DNA of 64,000 nt, from contig CP154956.1 of assembly GCA_039621445.1 (NCBI GenBank), positions 68,539,565 to 68,603,564 on the forward strand, in the 5' to 3' direction. The notes beneath the pieces were generated by a model. The model did not search any database, was not told where the DNA came from, and worked only from the letters and a program-made list of their open reading frames with translations. The stretch comes from Euglena gracilis. Lineage: Eukaryota > Euglenida > Euglenophyceae > Euglenales. Below are positions 29,201 through 40,414 of this stretch, piece after piece; the stretch's first letter is position 1, and every line of letters begins with the position of its first letter. The translations under genes were made by a program, and so were the position numbers.

Positions 29201-30700
29201 GGTGTAGCCACCATTCCAAAAAAAAAACAACAGATTGTTTCAGTGGCAAGATCACAATCACTCCCCAACCAAAATTGCTCCATCTCCAGCAAGAGTAGGT
29301 TTTTTAGTCAAGAAGAAACCGGAGTTCAATATCCATGGGTTTTCGTCCATTCTGACGATACCGAAGTTATGAATGCCGTCCGCAAGCTGATCAAGAAGAA
29401 GATGAAATGGAGTATAGCCTGGTGCGTGACTCAGACACAACTGGTAAGTTTCTATTTTTTCCCTTGCGTGTCATATTGCCATCAAATAGGCCATCATGTG
29501 TTTTGTTATTTATTAGCTTTGTGGATTGTGGATTGCGAAGCATCCATTGCAGCATTGAGCTGACGCAGATGAAGAGGGTGAAGTTGATGCCGAGCATGCA
29601 CCACTCATAAGACAGGGGGTCGGTATAAATGGATTTCTGCTTTTTTTCCCAAGGGGGTCGGTATAAACGGGGGGCTCGTTCTAAATGGGGGGGGGTTGTG
29701 CCATCGGCATGCCCCCCTGCAATCTGACAACTGCACGCCGACGGACGCGCACTTCTTCGTGAACGAGGCAAAGGCTGATCGTGTGCCTGCTGGTGACTGG
29801 GGCTTTAACATGCAGGCGGTGTGTAGCCACCGAAAGAGGAGGACTGCCCAGGTCATCCCATGGCAAAGCGTTTGGAGCTAAACAGATTGATGAAAGTCCA
29901 GGGGGGAATGCATCCATCCTGCGGCCATGCGCATTTCCATGAGAACATGCGCCTGCTGCACACTGGAGGGGATTATAAGTCAAGAAATTGTAAAATTGTC
30001 GGTGAAAGGCCGACCCCCCCCCCAAAATGACCCAAAATACCCCCAAATCGACCAATTTTGGCAGGATGGTCAAAATGATATTTTTCATGATGGTTGACCA
30101 CATTCAAAGTGCCAAAATTAGTTTTGGAGGTTTTTGCAGCCAAAACAAATCTGTCCCCAACCTATTTCGTTTTTCTCCACCAGAGGGGAGGTTTAAGTCG
30201 TCCTTTGGTTGGTCAACTTGGGGGGGGGGGGTTTAGGGCACTGACAGTCAAAGTCTTTGCGCTTCCTATTGCCTTCCTGGGGCATCAGAGCAAAATCCAA
30301 AGTCAACTGTAAGGGCCTGGGTGCCAGTTATTGTGGTTTTCAAAAAGGTCAGTCTTGCGCAGCAATTGCGCAAGCCCACCAAGGCTGCATGCGGAGTGCA
30401 GTTTGGCTGATCAAGATTTAGGGTGCATTCCACATTTAAGTTAGGTCTAAAGAGCAGCATTGGGGAAATGACAAAAGCTTCATAAAAAAAATCCTGGGGA
30501 ATGGGGACACAATAAGAATAATAAATTTTGGGCAAAATGGTGAGAAATGCGCGAAATTTGATTTAAAACAGAGCAGAAAGGGGAAAAAGGGAAAGTTTGT
30601 AACGATTTAGTTTCTTGTGAAAGGCCCAGCAGGCCTATTTTAAGAAACCAAACCCTGAGGCGTGGGTGCAAGGACAAGCAGGAGGATTTTTCGATCTGCC
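26254..30700. other. Largely empty AT-rich intergenic region
   Basis: The region has G/C-run patches (26.42-26.58 kb, with a GGGGTCGACC inverted pair), TTTA runs (28.31 kb), a short GAATTACAAC repeat (28.54-28.58 kb) and T-run/CAG-rich DNA (28.92-29.04 kb). A plus-strand frame at 29120-29442 ending at a GTAAGT donor, and another at 29696-29881, could be exons, but nothing confirms them. No known protein or RNA is recognised. Confidence 0.4.
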
Positions 30701-30987
30701 CCCCCCAGGATGCTTTTAGGACTCCTCTTGGACAAGCTGGGCCAGAATCCGAACATTGAACTGTGCCGTACCGTTACGGGCATAGACCTTCGGCTTGTGC
30801 GTCTGGGTGGTGGGTCCACCCGTCCCATGGTTTGTCGAACCCCACTGCCTCCCCCACAGGCTTCCCATCCCCTTCCGGTGGGGCAACACACATATATGCC
30901 GCTGCCCTGCCGGCGGCATGAGGCACCTTCGCTGGCCAGGGCCGGCCGGGAACCCACATATTTTATACCGCATTTTCCCCCCGACAG

Positions 30988-33900
30988 CAGGTTTGTGTGA
31001 CCCTCCTCCCCCACCCGTGCCGCCCCTGCCGCCGGCTGGGCCGCCTCATCGTCCTGTGCGCGGCCTCCACCTCTGTGCTGTGGCGGCAGCTCCACCGGGC
31101 GCCGGGGGGGCCCGCCCCGGCCCGCAGTGCCGCGGCCGGTGACGCAGACGCGGACGCCGCCCTGCGGCTGCTGCTGCGGGAACAGGCCGCAGCGGAGGCG
31201 GCGCAGCGGGGCAGTGGGGTCGCCAACACGACGCGGCACTTGGAGGAGGCAGTGGGCCCCCCCGGCCGGTTCTCTTGGCAGTGCCACTCCCGAGGGCTTA
31301 CGAGGACCCTTTGGTTGGCCATTTCAACATGCAGTTTGTTTTCGGGCGGGGAGGGAGGGAGGGAGGGAGGGAGGAGGGAGGTGAAGTATTTGATTTTGGC
31401 ATGGATGGTGGAGGGATTGTTTTTCCTCCCTGGGCAATTGTTCCCCCCGTGGCTAATTTGTCCCCCTTCATGCAATTGACCTGGGGCAGGAATACCAAAC
31501 AACACCAATTGGAGTTTTTGGGAGGCTTTGTTGAAAAAAATTGCTTTTTCCATGTGGTGGTAAAGGTGTTTTGGGCATTAATATGCTGGATCCCGAGGGA
31601 TTGCAAGTACGTTTTCGTCAACCCAGTTGGACAATTGTCACCCCTCTGTGCTTCCCAAACCATCCTGTTGTCGTCCTCTGAAGTTGTCACCCCTCTTTGT
31701 GTGCAGGAACCCCCAACCCCGAAACGGGTCCATTTAACGGTCGGTTTCTGATGAGCTCAAAAGATTCTCAGTGAAATTTGGGCTTTTGGGGGGATTGGGG
31801 TCAGGGTTGGGGTCATCCTAACCCTAACCCTGTCCCTGAGGTGTTTTTTTTTGTCCCCAGTCCCAGTGTGCTGCATCACCAGCAAAGCTTTCAAAGTGGC
31901 TCATACTCCACAACAAAGAAATGAGACGAAACTCCCCCAAAATTCAATGAAAGAAATAGAAACCCCAGTGAAACCCCCAAACACCCTGAGATTAATTCCT
32001 CCCCCAGAGGTCCGGTTTCCAGCGCCGACACAATTTTGCCGCTTTTTTTTTCCACATTTTTTTCATCCCCGGTCCAACACACCGGCTCGCCGTGGCCCCT
32101 CGGCGCCGGGCTGAGACTCCGCCCCGAGTTCCTCTCACCGGCCACCGCCCAGTGGCTCGCAGCCAACGTGCTGTTTGCGGTCATCACCGGCGAGTCATAC
32201 TCCAACCGCATCCAGACGTCCCTCTGCTCGTGGATGGCCCACGTCCCGGCCAGGCACCTACGGCGGACCAGGGCCGACCAGAGCACCAAAAGCGGAGGTG
32301 GCCATGGGTGCCTGGCCCCGGCCCGCAACGTCCTCCTCTTCACCGACGTCCCAAACCCGACGCCACACCCAGGGCCGTTGACTCCGGCAGAATCCTACGA
32401 GGGGGGGCTTTTTTGCGGAGTCCAGCTGGCAGGTGAATAATCATTGATGCCGGTTTGCACTCTTGGTGGAGGAGAGATCGCTCGTGGGAGGTTGTTTTGA
32501 ATTTTTCAGCCAAATGGAGCTGCCCTCATGAGCTGGGTGTATTCTTCAAGGCCGGCGATTTGGAGGTTGTTTTGCGCCCCTTGAAGAAGCAAGCTATTGT
32601 GTGGGCTTCGAAAATCTCAGTAAAACAAATCAAATATCATCAAAATTCAGAGAAGAAAGGCTTATGGACAGAGCGAGTGGTTAAGTCTCAACTCAGGACA
32701 TTTTCTGCCATTTCAGCAACTTGAGATTATCCAGTCACAGGTCCGTCAGGAGGATCTTGTGCTTTTCCCCTAATGTGCTTCCAAAATACATCACGCGCCA
32801 AACTTTTTCGCCGATTAACACAAAATCTACCTATTTTCCCGGAGTCAAAGCAACAGTGTTGCCTCCATAGGACATTAAATTTCAGGGGAAATGATGATCA
32901 GGAAAATATCCCCCCAAGAATGCCCCAAAAATTCAGGTGGTCTATCTCGCATTCAATTGCACAAAAAAGTGGTTTTTTTGTATCAATCCTTGTCATTTCC
33001 CTCCCTTTTTGTATTTTCGGGGGCTTTGTCCCAAACCTGTTTTTCATGATTGCTGGGAAATGCCCTGTTGTTTTTTGTCTTGTACCATCTTTTGATGTTT
33101 GATGTTCTGCAGCCTGGGTATCACCGAAACACGTGAAACCCCAGAAAGGGTTTTATTGACAAAGGCTCAGACCTTTTTTGGCAGGACTCCCCTTCCTGTT
33201 TTACAACGTCACAAAGCCACTGTGAAAGACATCTTTGAGAATGCCTCCATTTCCCTCCTCCTGCACAGACATCTGAACCAGGAGATGGGAATCAGGGAAG
33301 GAAGTCCGTGTGGTGCACCGGTTTGGGAGGTTGAGCGGGGCGGTGGGGTGATTCCCGGCCTCAACCGTCACAACCGGATATTGGTTCAGAGTTTGGGAGC
33401 TCGGGATGGAGGACGCACAGGGGAACCTTTTTTTGGTTCGTTCGGAGGGAGAACTTCTTGGAGGAAAGCAAGGGGCAGATTGACGTTTGTGGAATTGAGC
33501 CACAGGGTTGTTTTTTTTTGGCCCCGAAGGCTACGTGCTGGACACTGAGTAATGAACCTCTTGATTGTCACATGATATGAACTACTGCCTCTCTGTCAGC
33601 AGGATCTGATGCGGGCCCCAGGGCGAGGACAGGCGTTCTGGCAAAGCATGGTGAGCAGTAAATAGGTAACAGACACCCTTGCTTTTCCCGAGATGTGGTG
33701 CGCATGAAGTTAATGGCCTCTTAAATTAGAGACCTTTAAGTCGCTTTTTTTCAGCACCTGGGGAACACAGGAAATGAAGAGTAGTCTTCACAACCATGTT
33801 GGCCGGACATTTCATCCACATGCGTTCAGCAGCTGCTCAAAAAGACCACACATTGCAGTGTGCAAAAACACCCAGCTACGACTCTCTTATGGCTGATGGT

Positions 33901-36900
33901 TTTGGCTTTTTTTGGTGGTTTAAAGGTGCCTCTGTCCAATCCCATTTGTGTGTGTTTCAGGTGTTCAGGAGTTCAGTGTGTTGCATTCAGATATGCTCCC
34001 TGGCGGTGCCGTAAATCTTTGATTTGCACCACAAAATTAAGACGTTCCCACAGGCGGCAGAACGACGTCAGAATAATCAGGGCACTGACACAGTGATTTG
34101 GTGCATCACCTGGTTGCACACTGTCGGATTGGAGGTTTTTAATTGTGGTCAAATGACCCGGTGTACACATGGAAGTTTCAAATGATGTTTTGATGATTTG
34201 AATGCGAGCCGTCGTACGGGCTGTTTCTCAGGTTTGGGACATGATTCTCGCCTTGAGAAAAAGACCCGAAAATGAGCCCAAAAAGGCGGTTGATTATTTT
34301 TTGACTTCCTTTGATGGAATAGCAGACCACTTTTACATATTATTTGAGTGCAAAGTGGACCGCCGAAGAAAATGGCTATTGAAGGGATGACATATCTTGT
34401 CAGGTTCTTTGGCCCAGCCCAGCTGCAGCACCAGACCCATTTTGTTGGGCCCAGCTGGGGAAAAAAATCGGCACAAAGCGCTGAAATACTGGGAGAAGTG
34501 GTCAAAAAAAGAGGTTTTAAAAAGTTTGGGAGAGTTTGTTTTTTTTTGACACTGCCACAGCTTCTTTTTAAAGGTGCTGCATGGCTGTTCTCCTTTTTGG
34601 CAGCTGCCCAATTTTGGCCTCTGCGGCCCAGCTCAGGTCCAACCCTGGCTGCACGTTACTCCTTTTGGCACCCTCCGGCCCATCCCCTACGACATGACTG
34701 TGTTCTACGATTTCCACCTCATCGATACAGGTGTGTGACGCAAGCAGGCTCGACAGGCTCACCAGCACCTGATGATGATTTTCCCGCCAGAATTACCAGA
34801 TGGCAATATTCTTGGATAAATTTTCCGGATTATCCAAGGTTTCTGCCAGTGCACCCCAAACCCCCCAATGCTTTTTCCTTCTTTTTGTTTTGCTGCTTTT
34901 CTCTTTCAACAAAGCGAAGTTTTCATTTCGAGTTTTCTCCGTTGGCCCCCGACATGTTTTTCGGGGGGGGTCACGATTTGCTCTGTGCAAGTGATGGTTT
35001 GCCCCCCATGGACCCTGCCCTGGGGAGGTGTTTCCAGCCAGCCATCAGCTGTGTTTCACCTCAGGCTGCCGACCCTAGAGTCCGATCACAGCAGGGCCAT
35101 TAATAATGGGCCACCCTGTCAGACGTAAGTAATGGGACACCTTAGAAACTGGCCAGTTGTTTCTTGCGAGCTGTGAAGCTACTGCAAATCCGGAAGAAAT
35201 CAAGGGGTTTGGGGGTTGCAGCATGGATGATGGTAAGGCAGCTGGGCATCGACACATGTTATGCATGAACCTATGGTGGGAGGGTTCCATATGAAAGCAG
35301 TTGTGGGGTCCGGACTACCCCCTTGTGGTCAGGGGGGGATTATGTCCCCCCCCCAAACAATGTCATCACCGAAGTCATCGATATTTGCACCAGGCCACAA
35401 GTTTTTTGCTCCACATTTGATTATTTATAGCTCCGTGGTGCGTCATATTTTGCAAGATACGCCGCATTTCGGATGGCATTTTTGCTTGAAAAAAGTTTGG
35501 ATGTGGTTTTCCACCACCCTCCCTTTCTGCAGGAGCTGAGCTTTATTCAGTTTTCTACGAGGAAGGGTATTATTCCTCTATGGTGAACCAAAAGAAGAAG
35601 ACCAACTACCCACTTGGTTGGGTGAAGGCTCAATACCGCTTTGCATTCGCATTGCACACATTGACCCTGCTCCAGCATTGCAGCAAGTATAAAATCTTGT
35701 TCCTGTTGGACGACGCCCAGCAAGCAGCTCTTTCGGAATGCTGGTGGCAAATGAAATGCAGAGTTTCACACGGGTGGATGTATTTGTGGGGGCCGGGCTT
35801 CTAATGAGGAACATTATTGACACATCTCGTTTAGAGCTTTGAGGGCGCAAAACTTCAGAGCTTCCACAAATTCTTTGTGGGGTAGATTCCTCCCTTTATC
35901 CTTCACATGGCTTGTCCATGACGCACCTCCGTGTCAACCACACTTTCCTCGCACTTTGACGTGTCAAGGGCAAGGCAGGGGCGCGTCGATTGGTTTTTAT
36001 GTTTGCTCTTCTTTCCACGGTGCGCATTGGTGTGGATTGTCTGTTTCAACAGACAGGCTCCCACATGCCACCCCGGCCTCCCTGTCCCAGACGGCTTCAG
36101 TGCTCTGTGTGGGGCTGCTTGCTGCCGTGGACACGTTCGTGAACTGGAACACGTTCGTGCCGCGGGTGCAGCGGCTGGACCCCCTCACGCCGGTGTACCT
36201 CAACAGCCAGGGGTGGGGCGGCTCTGGACACTTGTTCACATCAGAGGCCGCCCGGCGCCCAGGGCTGCCCCTCCGTTGGGTGTGTGGTGGAGGTGTGGGT
36301 CGGGGTGGGAGGCCCCCTCTGGTTTGGGGCCGCCGGGGCCAAGTGGGTCTGAATGTTTTCATCCCCGGTTCAGCGTATTTCTCATTTGATGGCGTTGTGA
36401 AGAGTCGGTGCGAGTGGGTGACGTGGACCACACACCAATGTCTGGACCCGAAGGAGCACGCCCTGGATCGATTGCATCCGCACCTCAAGAGCTGCGTGTA
36501 CGATTACATGATCAAGCGGTGGGGCTCGAGCGATGGGATGCTGATGAAGTGCGTGCAGCGGGGAGGAATCCAGAACAAGAATGAGCCGAATTTCCACTGG
36601 TGCGGGGCTCGCGCCGTGGGGCTTGGGATGGTCGGAGGGCCAGACCATGTCATTTGCTTCGTGAGTTTGACGAGTTGTCCAAAGTGACGCAACCAATTTC
36701 AGTCGTCGCCTGGGCTCACGCATATTTGGACTGGTCAAAAATATGATTGGCTTTTTTGAAAGCAGGGGTCGGAGGCATCCTCTAAGGAAGTGTGCACCCC
36801 CCCCTGGCAGGCAGGGGGGTACGGCATTTTCGACCCCCCGGAGGGTGGGGTTTGGGGTGGGTATTTCAGCACACCCCGGCGCCTTTGGTGCCGGGGGCCT

Positions 36901-37994
36901 GAAAATGGCCATTTTCAAATTAAATTTGCCTGGGTGGGCAGGCAGCGACCCCCCCCCGGGCACCCCCCCCTGGCACAAGGCAGTCCCCCCGGGGTTGGTA
37001 AACAGAAGCCTGGTCGGTAGGCAGGGCGTCGCTTAAGCCTCCAGCCAGCCAGCCTTCCAGCCAGCCAGCTGGACCCCCTCATCGAATATGAAAAAGTCTT
37101 GTTCGGCAGCGAGTCTTTACTTGGCCCCCCCGGGGGGGGGTCCAAGTAAAGACCCCAGGGGGGGGTCAGAACTTTTTTTGCGTTAATGATGGAATAGGGT
37201 TAGGTGCGCGACATAGGCTTAGGGTTAGGCCTAACTTGTACACCTAACACCCGTCTATAAGTTTGGCCTAACCTTAGGCCTAACTCGTGCACCTAACCCT
37301 ATTCCATCATTAACGCAAAAAAATCTATTTTGACCCCCTGGAGTCTTTACTTGGACACCCCCCCAGGGGGGCCAAGTAAAGACTCGCTTCCTCTTGTTCA
37401 TCCACCACAAGGGAGGCCAAATGGCTTTTTTCTTGTTTTCAGAGTTGCAAATTTGGCCGCAATGGGTCGAAAATAGTGCCAAATTTTGGGTCAAAAGGTC
37501 AATGTTTTTGGCAGCTGTGAGGGGTTTTTTTTTGGTGTTTCGTTGTCGTTGTTTTTTTTTTTGGTGTGCAGTTCGACCCCCTGTCAGGCCTGCTTCAGCC
37601 GGAGGACCCTTGGGAGCAGCCAGCAGCCTTTTACCAGCCAGCCCAATCTTTCAAGCCTCTGAGCTGGACCCCCTTGGAGGTGACAACTGCGGGGGGAGCG
37701 GGGGGCTTGGGGGTTGGCAAGCAATGGTATGGACGAGACGCTCTTCGCAGCGCCATCACCATCCATGCCAAAATCGAGTACCGTACGGACCCGGATGAAT
37801 TCCGAAAGTGGCGAATAAACTTGCACTATGAAGCCCTCACCGGCAGGAACGACACCGCTTACAAACTGCTGTTGCAAGCGGCTAGTTGCGGTATGTGCGA
37901 AGTGGCAAAGAACAAGTGCAGATACAACGAAGTGACATCGCCGGACCCATTTGACATCTTCAAGAAAATGACAGGATATGTTCCAACTCCATGA
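30988..37994 (+). CDS. Fringe-like GT31 beta-1,3-glycosyltransferase, spliced
   Basis: Exons: 30988 to about 31250, about 32085-32247, 32320-32432, 34632-34730, 35533-35714, 36130-36256, 36327-36660 (probably with one more small intron, about 36347-36402) and 37572-37994 (stop). Phases fit from 32320 on. The first exon has a basic patch then a hydrophobic segment (RLGRLIVLCAASTSVLW), a likely type II Golgi signal anchor. Later come LFAVITGESYSNRIQT, NVLLFTDVPNP, KYKILFLLDD joined to DTFVNWNTF (the metal-binding DDD), a GAAGAKW segment and a C-terminal SAITIHAKIEYR strand. These match the order of Fringe/C1GALT-type enzymes, which transfer a sugar from a UDP-sugar in the Golgi lumen. Acceptor and sugar are unknown. 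The initiator exon is not identified; an ATG at 30710 is possible. Confidence 0.78.
32248..32319 (+). other. 72-nt non-conventional intron in the GT31 gene
   Basis: Edges are not GT-AG. CAG occupies +4 to +6 and CTG -8 to -6. The ends are perfect 11-base inverted repeats (GGCCAGGCACC at 32248-32258 and its complement at 32307-32317). Removal joins HVP to ARNVLLFTD in phase, giving the usual strand after the first GT31 motif. The body shares 22 of 23 bases with the minisatellite start at 14003-14025. Confidence 0.7.
35715..36129 (+). other. 415-nt non-conventional intron in the GT31 gene
   Basis: CAG at +4 to +6 (35718-35720) and CTG at -8 to -6 (36122-36124) fit the euglenid pattern. Inverted repeats AGCAAGCAGC (35719-35728) and GCTGCTTGCT lie just inside the two ends. 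Splicing here joins LLDD to DTFVNW and restores the catalytic DDD motif. No GT-AG pair can produce that junction. Confidence 0.75.
36257..36326 (+). other. 70-nt candidate non-conventional intron in the GT31 gene
   Basis: CAG at +4 and CTG at -8 are present, and the flanks share a GGCCGCC direct repeat that makes the exact cut ambiguous. Removal shifts the frame from a Gly/Arg/Trp-rich run to GAAGAKW, closer to the small-residue loop of GT31 enzymes. End pairing is weaker than for the other three. Confidence 0.45.
36748..37009. mobile_element. Possible second member of the 16.4-kb MITE family
   Basis: It begins GGCTTTTTTGAAAGC and ends AAACAGAAGCC, resembling the GGCTTCTTTTTAAG ends at 16393-16639. 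The interior has G/C runs and a hairpin CCCCGGCGCC-TTT-GGTGCCGGGG (36873-36895). I found no target duplication, so the boundaries are tentative. It lies in the last GT31 intron. Confidence 0.35.
37105..37391. mobile_element. 287-bp MITE with long inverted repeats and 8-bp target duplication
   Basis: Identical TCTTGTTC flanks lie at 37097-37104 and 37392-37399. Ends are GGCAGCGAGTCTTTACTTGG and the complement of GGAAGCGAGTCTTTACTTGG (one mismatch). The inverted repeat extends with gaps to the centre, through GCGTTAATGATGGAATAGGG and its complement. Each terminus also folds on itself (CTTTACTTGG with CCAAGTAAAG). An 8-bp duplication is typical of hAT-like transposition. No coding capacity. It is in the last intron of the GT31 gene. 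Confidence 0.88.
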
Positions 37995-38347
37995 GCAAAT
38001 TTGGCGCGCTTGCATTCACTCGAACCGGGCCACCCCGCCCATCCAAGCACTCCCTTTCCCATTCCTGAACAAAAAGCACAGGAGTTAAAAATTTTGCGGG
38101 GAAATACTACGGGAAGAATTTTTTGGGAGAATTTCGATTTTGTTTTGAATTCTGGGGAATTAAAAACAAAGAATTAAAAACAAAAAAAAGAATTTCGATT
38201 CTGTTTTTAATTCTAATTTAAATGCTGTCGTTTGAAAATTTTTATCCAAAATTTTTGCCCTTGTGGGGTCCCCCCCCTCTCCCCCCCCTGGCCCCCACTC
38301 TTTGATCTTTTGAACACAGACTTTCTTTTACGGGTGGTGGGGTCGGG

Positions 38348-38730
38348 CTCACAAGGTCTTTGTGCTTCGCCCTCGGTCTCTTCCCATGTCGCTTTTCCTC
38401 ATGGGATTACGAGATACCTCGGGCTCCTCACTTTGCCCTTGTGAGGCCAGATTGTGCACTGACATTAGGGGGGCCAGGGCATTTTCCAGAGCACCTTGAA
38501 GTCGCTGATAGTGGGCTGTAAAAGCCTCCACCCCCTCTCACCAATTTCAAAAACTTCGGGAGCAGAAAGGCCCAATTTTTTGAGTCAAACAAACCCTGCT
38601 CCTCTGGGGAAGTGGGCTCCCCACACCTGGGGAGGTACCTCTTGCTTTGTCAAAAAAGTCCTTTGTGATAGAAGGAATTTTGTCCGCACTTATGGTCCTG
38701 AAGGGTTATTTTTATGAAATTAGGAGGGTG
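38348..38730 (-). pseudogene. DIRS copy C tyrosine recombinase, terminal fragment
   Basis: It holds the last part of the recombinase (FTAHYQRL-like) and copy C's internal complementary region (38348-38448). It is bounded on the right by derivative D. The middle fragment lies at 39903-40011 and the 5' fragment at 49129-49445. Confidence 0.75.
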
Positions 38731-38982
38731 CTCGTACTCCCTCGAGTGAAAACGACAAGGGAGGAAGGGACACCGAGGGCGAAGCACAAAGACCTTGTGA
38801 GGCCATGCCTTGCTCGCCGGCGGTGTTGTTTGGATTGTGACGCGTTGGGTTAGGAGTCCCTGCTTAGTGCCGCCTCGCCGGAGTTGGCTGACGATGCTGC
38901 TCCGACTGGGCGACGTGGCTTCTTGCCCCTGGGGGGTGTCCCCCCCCCTCCCCCCCCTGGCCCCCACTCTCTGACCGAGGGC

Positions 38983-39720
38983 TTATGAAGACAAATTTTC
39001 TTTTACGGGAGGGGGGTCGGGCTCACAAGGTCTTTGTGCTTCGCCCTCGGTGTCCCTTCCTCCCTTGTCGTTTTCACTCGAGGGAGTACGAGACACCTCG
39101 GGCTCCGCACTTTGCCCTTGTGAGGCCAGATTGTGCACTGAAATCAGGGGGGCCAGGGCATTTTCTAAGGCACCTTGGGCGCCAAGTCTTTGATAATGGG
39201 CTGTAAAAGCCTCCACCCCCTTCCATTGGCCAATTTCGTTGTGGAATCTGCCACCATGGCTTTGGTATTGTTGGCCACCCTGGCCTTGGTATTGCTGGCC
39301 GCCCTGGCCTTTGTTCCATCGGCCACCATGGCCTTTGCTGTTTTGGCCGCCATGGCCCAGCTTGCTGTTCTGGCCTCCATGGCCCAGCTTGAACAAGGTA
39401 TTGGTGTAAATGGGATACGGGCCTCCATGGCCCTTGCCGATGTGCCCTGACAGCTGCCTTGGCTTTGGTGTCCTTCGGGTTCTGACCACTGTCTGCCAGC
39501 TTCCGTGGCTGTCCCTGGGTGGGTTTTTAAAAACTTTTTCTGGGGGGGAAGGGACAGCCACGGTTCGCCACGGTTGCACTGCGCCGTCAGGTCGTCCAGC
39601 TGTGGCTGCAGGAAGTTCTTGTTGTTCAGCAACGCTCTTCTTTGTGTTGTCAATTGCATTTCTCATTGAAATCTTGAATGTGTCAACAAAATTGGATTTG
39701 ATATTCTCCACGAGTCTCAC
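38983..39720 (-). CDS. Gag-like/tyrosine-recombinase fusion ORF of derivative D (245 aa)
   Basis: Residues 1-165 are the gag-like N-terminus, ending in Gly/His/Gln repeats (KGQGGQQYQGQGG). From about residue 166 (IGQWKGVEAFTAHYQRLGA) the protein is the C-terminal end of the tyrosine recombinase, including the Tyr of the active site but not the catalytic Arg and His-x-x-Arg that lie upstream in full copies. The frame is open across the deletion junction. It cannot be an active recombinase alone. Whether it is expressed is unknown; the open frame may be chance or may reflect use as an RNA-binding protein. Confidence 0.6.
   Translation of the reverse strand: MRLVENIKSNFVDTFKISMRNAIDNTKKSVAEQQELPAATAGRPDGAVQPWRTVAVPSPPEKVFKNPPRDSHGSWQTVVRTRRTPKPRQLSGHIGKGHGGPYPIYTNTLFKLGHGGQNSKLGHGGQNSKGHGGRWNKGQGGQQYQGQGGQQYQSHGGRFHNEIGQWKGVEAFTAHYQRLGAQGALENALAPLISVHNLASQGQSAEPEVSRTPSSENDKGGRDTEGEAQRPCEPDPPPVKENLSS
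39022..39127. repeat. Internal complementary region of derivative D
   Basis: It is complementary to 38731-38800 (left end) and then to the right end finishing at 39902. It was preserved despite the internal deletion. Confidence 0.85.
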
Positions 39721-40308
39721 TTTCTGGATAATTCGATTGATTCAACTCTTCTGGGTTGTCGAAGGGCAAATTAGGAACCAGCCAACTCCGGCGAAAAAAG
39801 GCACTAAGCAGGGACTCCTAACCCAACGCGTCACAATCCAAACAACACCGCCGGCGAGCAAGGCATGGCCTCACAAGGGCAAAGTGCGGAGCCCGAGGTG
39901 TCCCCCTGGTCTGACGAATAAACGTGCAGCAGCTACATAGCACATCAATAAATGTAATGGGCTTATTTGTCGACACTGGGATTTGGGCAAAACACTTTCC
40001 CACTTATGTGATCGTCCTCCTTCGAGGAAGACCGAAAAGGGAGGAAGGGACACCGAGGGCGAAGCACAAAGACCTTGTGAGGCCATGCCTTGCTCGCCGG
40101 CGGTGCTGTTTGGATTGTGACGCATTGGGCTAGGAGTCCTTGCTTAGTGCCGCCTCGCCGGAGTTGGCTGACGATGCTGCTCCGACGTGACGACGTGGCT
40201 TCTGGCCCCCTTTGGGGTGTCCCCCCCCTCCCCCCCTGGCCCCCATTTTCTCCTGACTGAGGGCTTTTGAAGACAAATTTTCTTTTACGGGTGGGGGGGG
40301 GGGTCGGG

Positions 40309-40414
40309 CTCACAAGGTCTTTGTGCTTCGCCCTCGGTGCCCCTTCCTCCCTTTTCGGTCTTCCTCGAGAGAGTACGAGACACCTCGGGCTCCGCACTTT
40401 ACCGCTGTGAGGCC
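40309..40414. repeat. Internal complementary region of DIRS copy B
   Basis: It is complementary to B's left end (about 40012-40081) and to its right end at 49093-49128, with more mismatches than in copies A and D. Confidence 0.75.

Larger units (their letters stand above)
38731..39902 (-). mobile_element. DIRS derivative D, internally deleted (1.17 kb), inside copy C
   Basis: Both element ends are intact: the left end begins CTCGTACTCCCTCGAG and the right end finishes GCCCGAGGTGTC. Between them, the start of the gag-like gene is joined directly to the last part of the tyrosine-recombinase gene. RT, RNase H and the methyltransferase-like region are gone. The flanks (GGAGGGTG on the left, CCCTGGTCTGACG on the right) are the two halves of copy C's recombinase gene. 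It keeps the left and right inverted repeats and the internal complementary region, so it could be mobilised in trans. Confidence 0.82.

Noticed and set aside
29041-29440. Two minus-strand ORFs that look protein-like
   Set aside because: The plus strand has an equally plausible frame ending at a GTAAGT donor; neither is supported, so no gene was called.
33113-33290. Candidate exon ending MGIREG with an acceptor-like CTGCAG
   Set aside because: The phase does not join the GT31 exons and codon use is not GC-ending; the exons at 32320-32432 and 34632-34730 join in frame without it.
35715-35850. Reading on past DD to a 74-aa ORF stop at 35804
   Set aside because: This loses the DDD-TF motif; the inverted-repeat intron gives the conserved motif in frame.
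37195-37315. Telomere-like TTAGGG/CCTAACCC words
   Set aside because: They form part of the inverted repeat of the 287-bp MITE and are not a tandem telomeric array.
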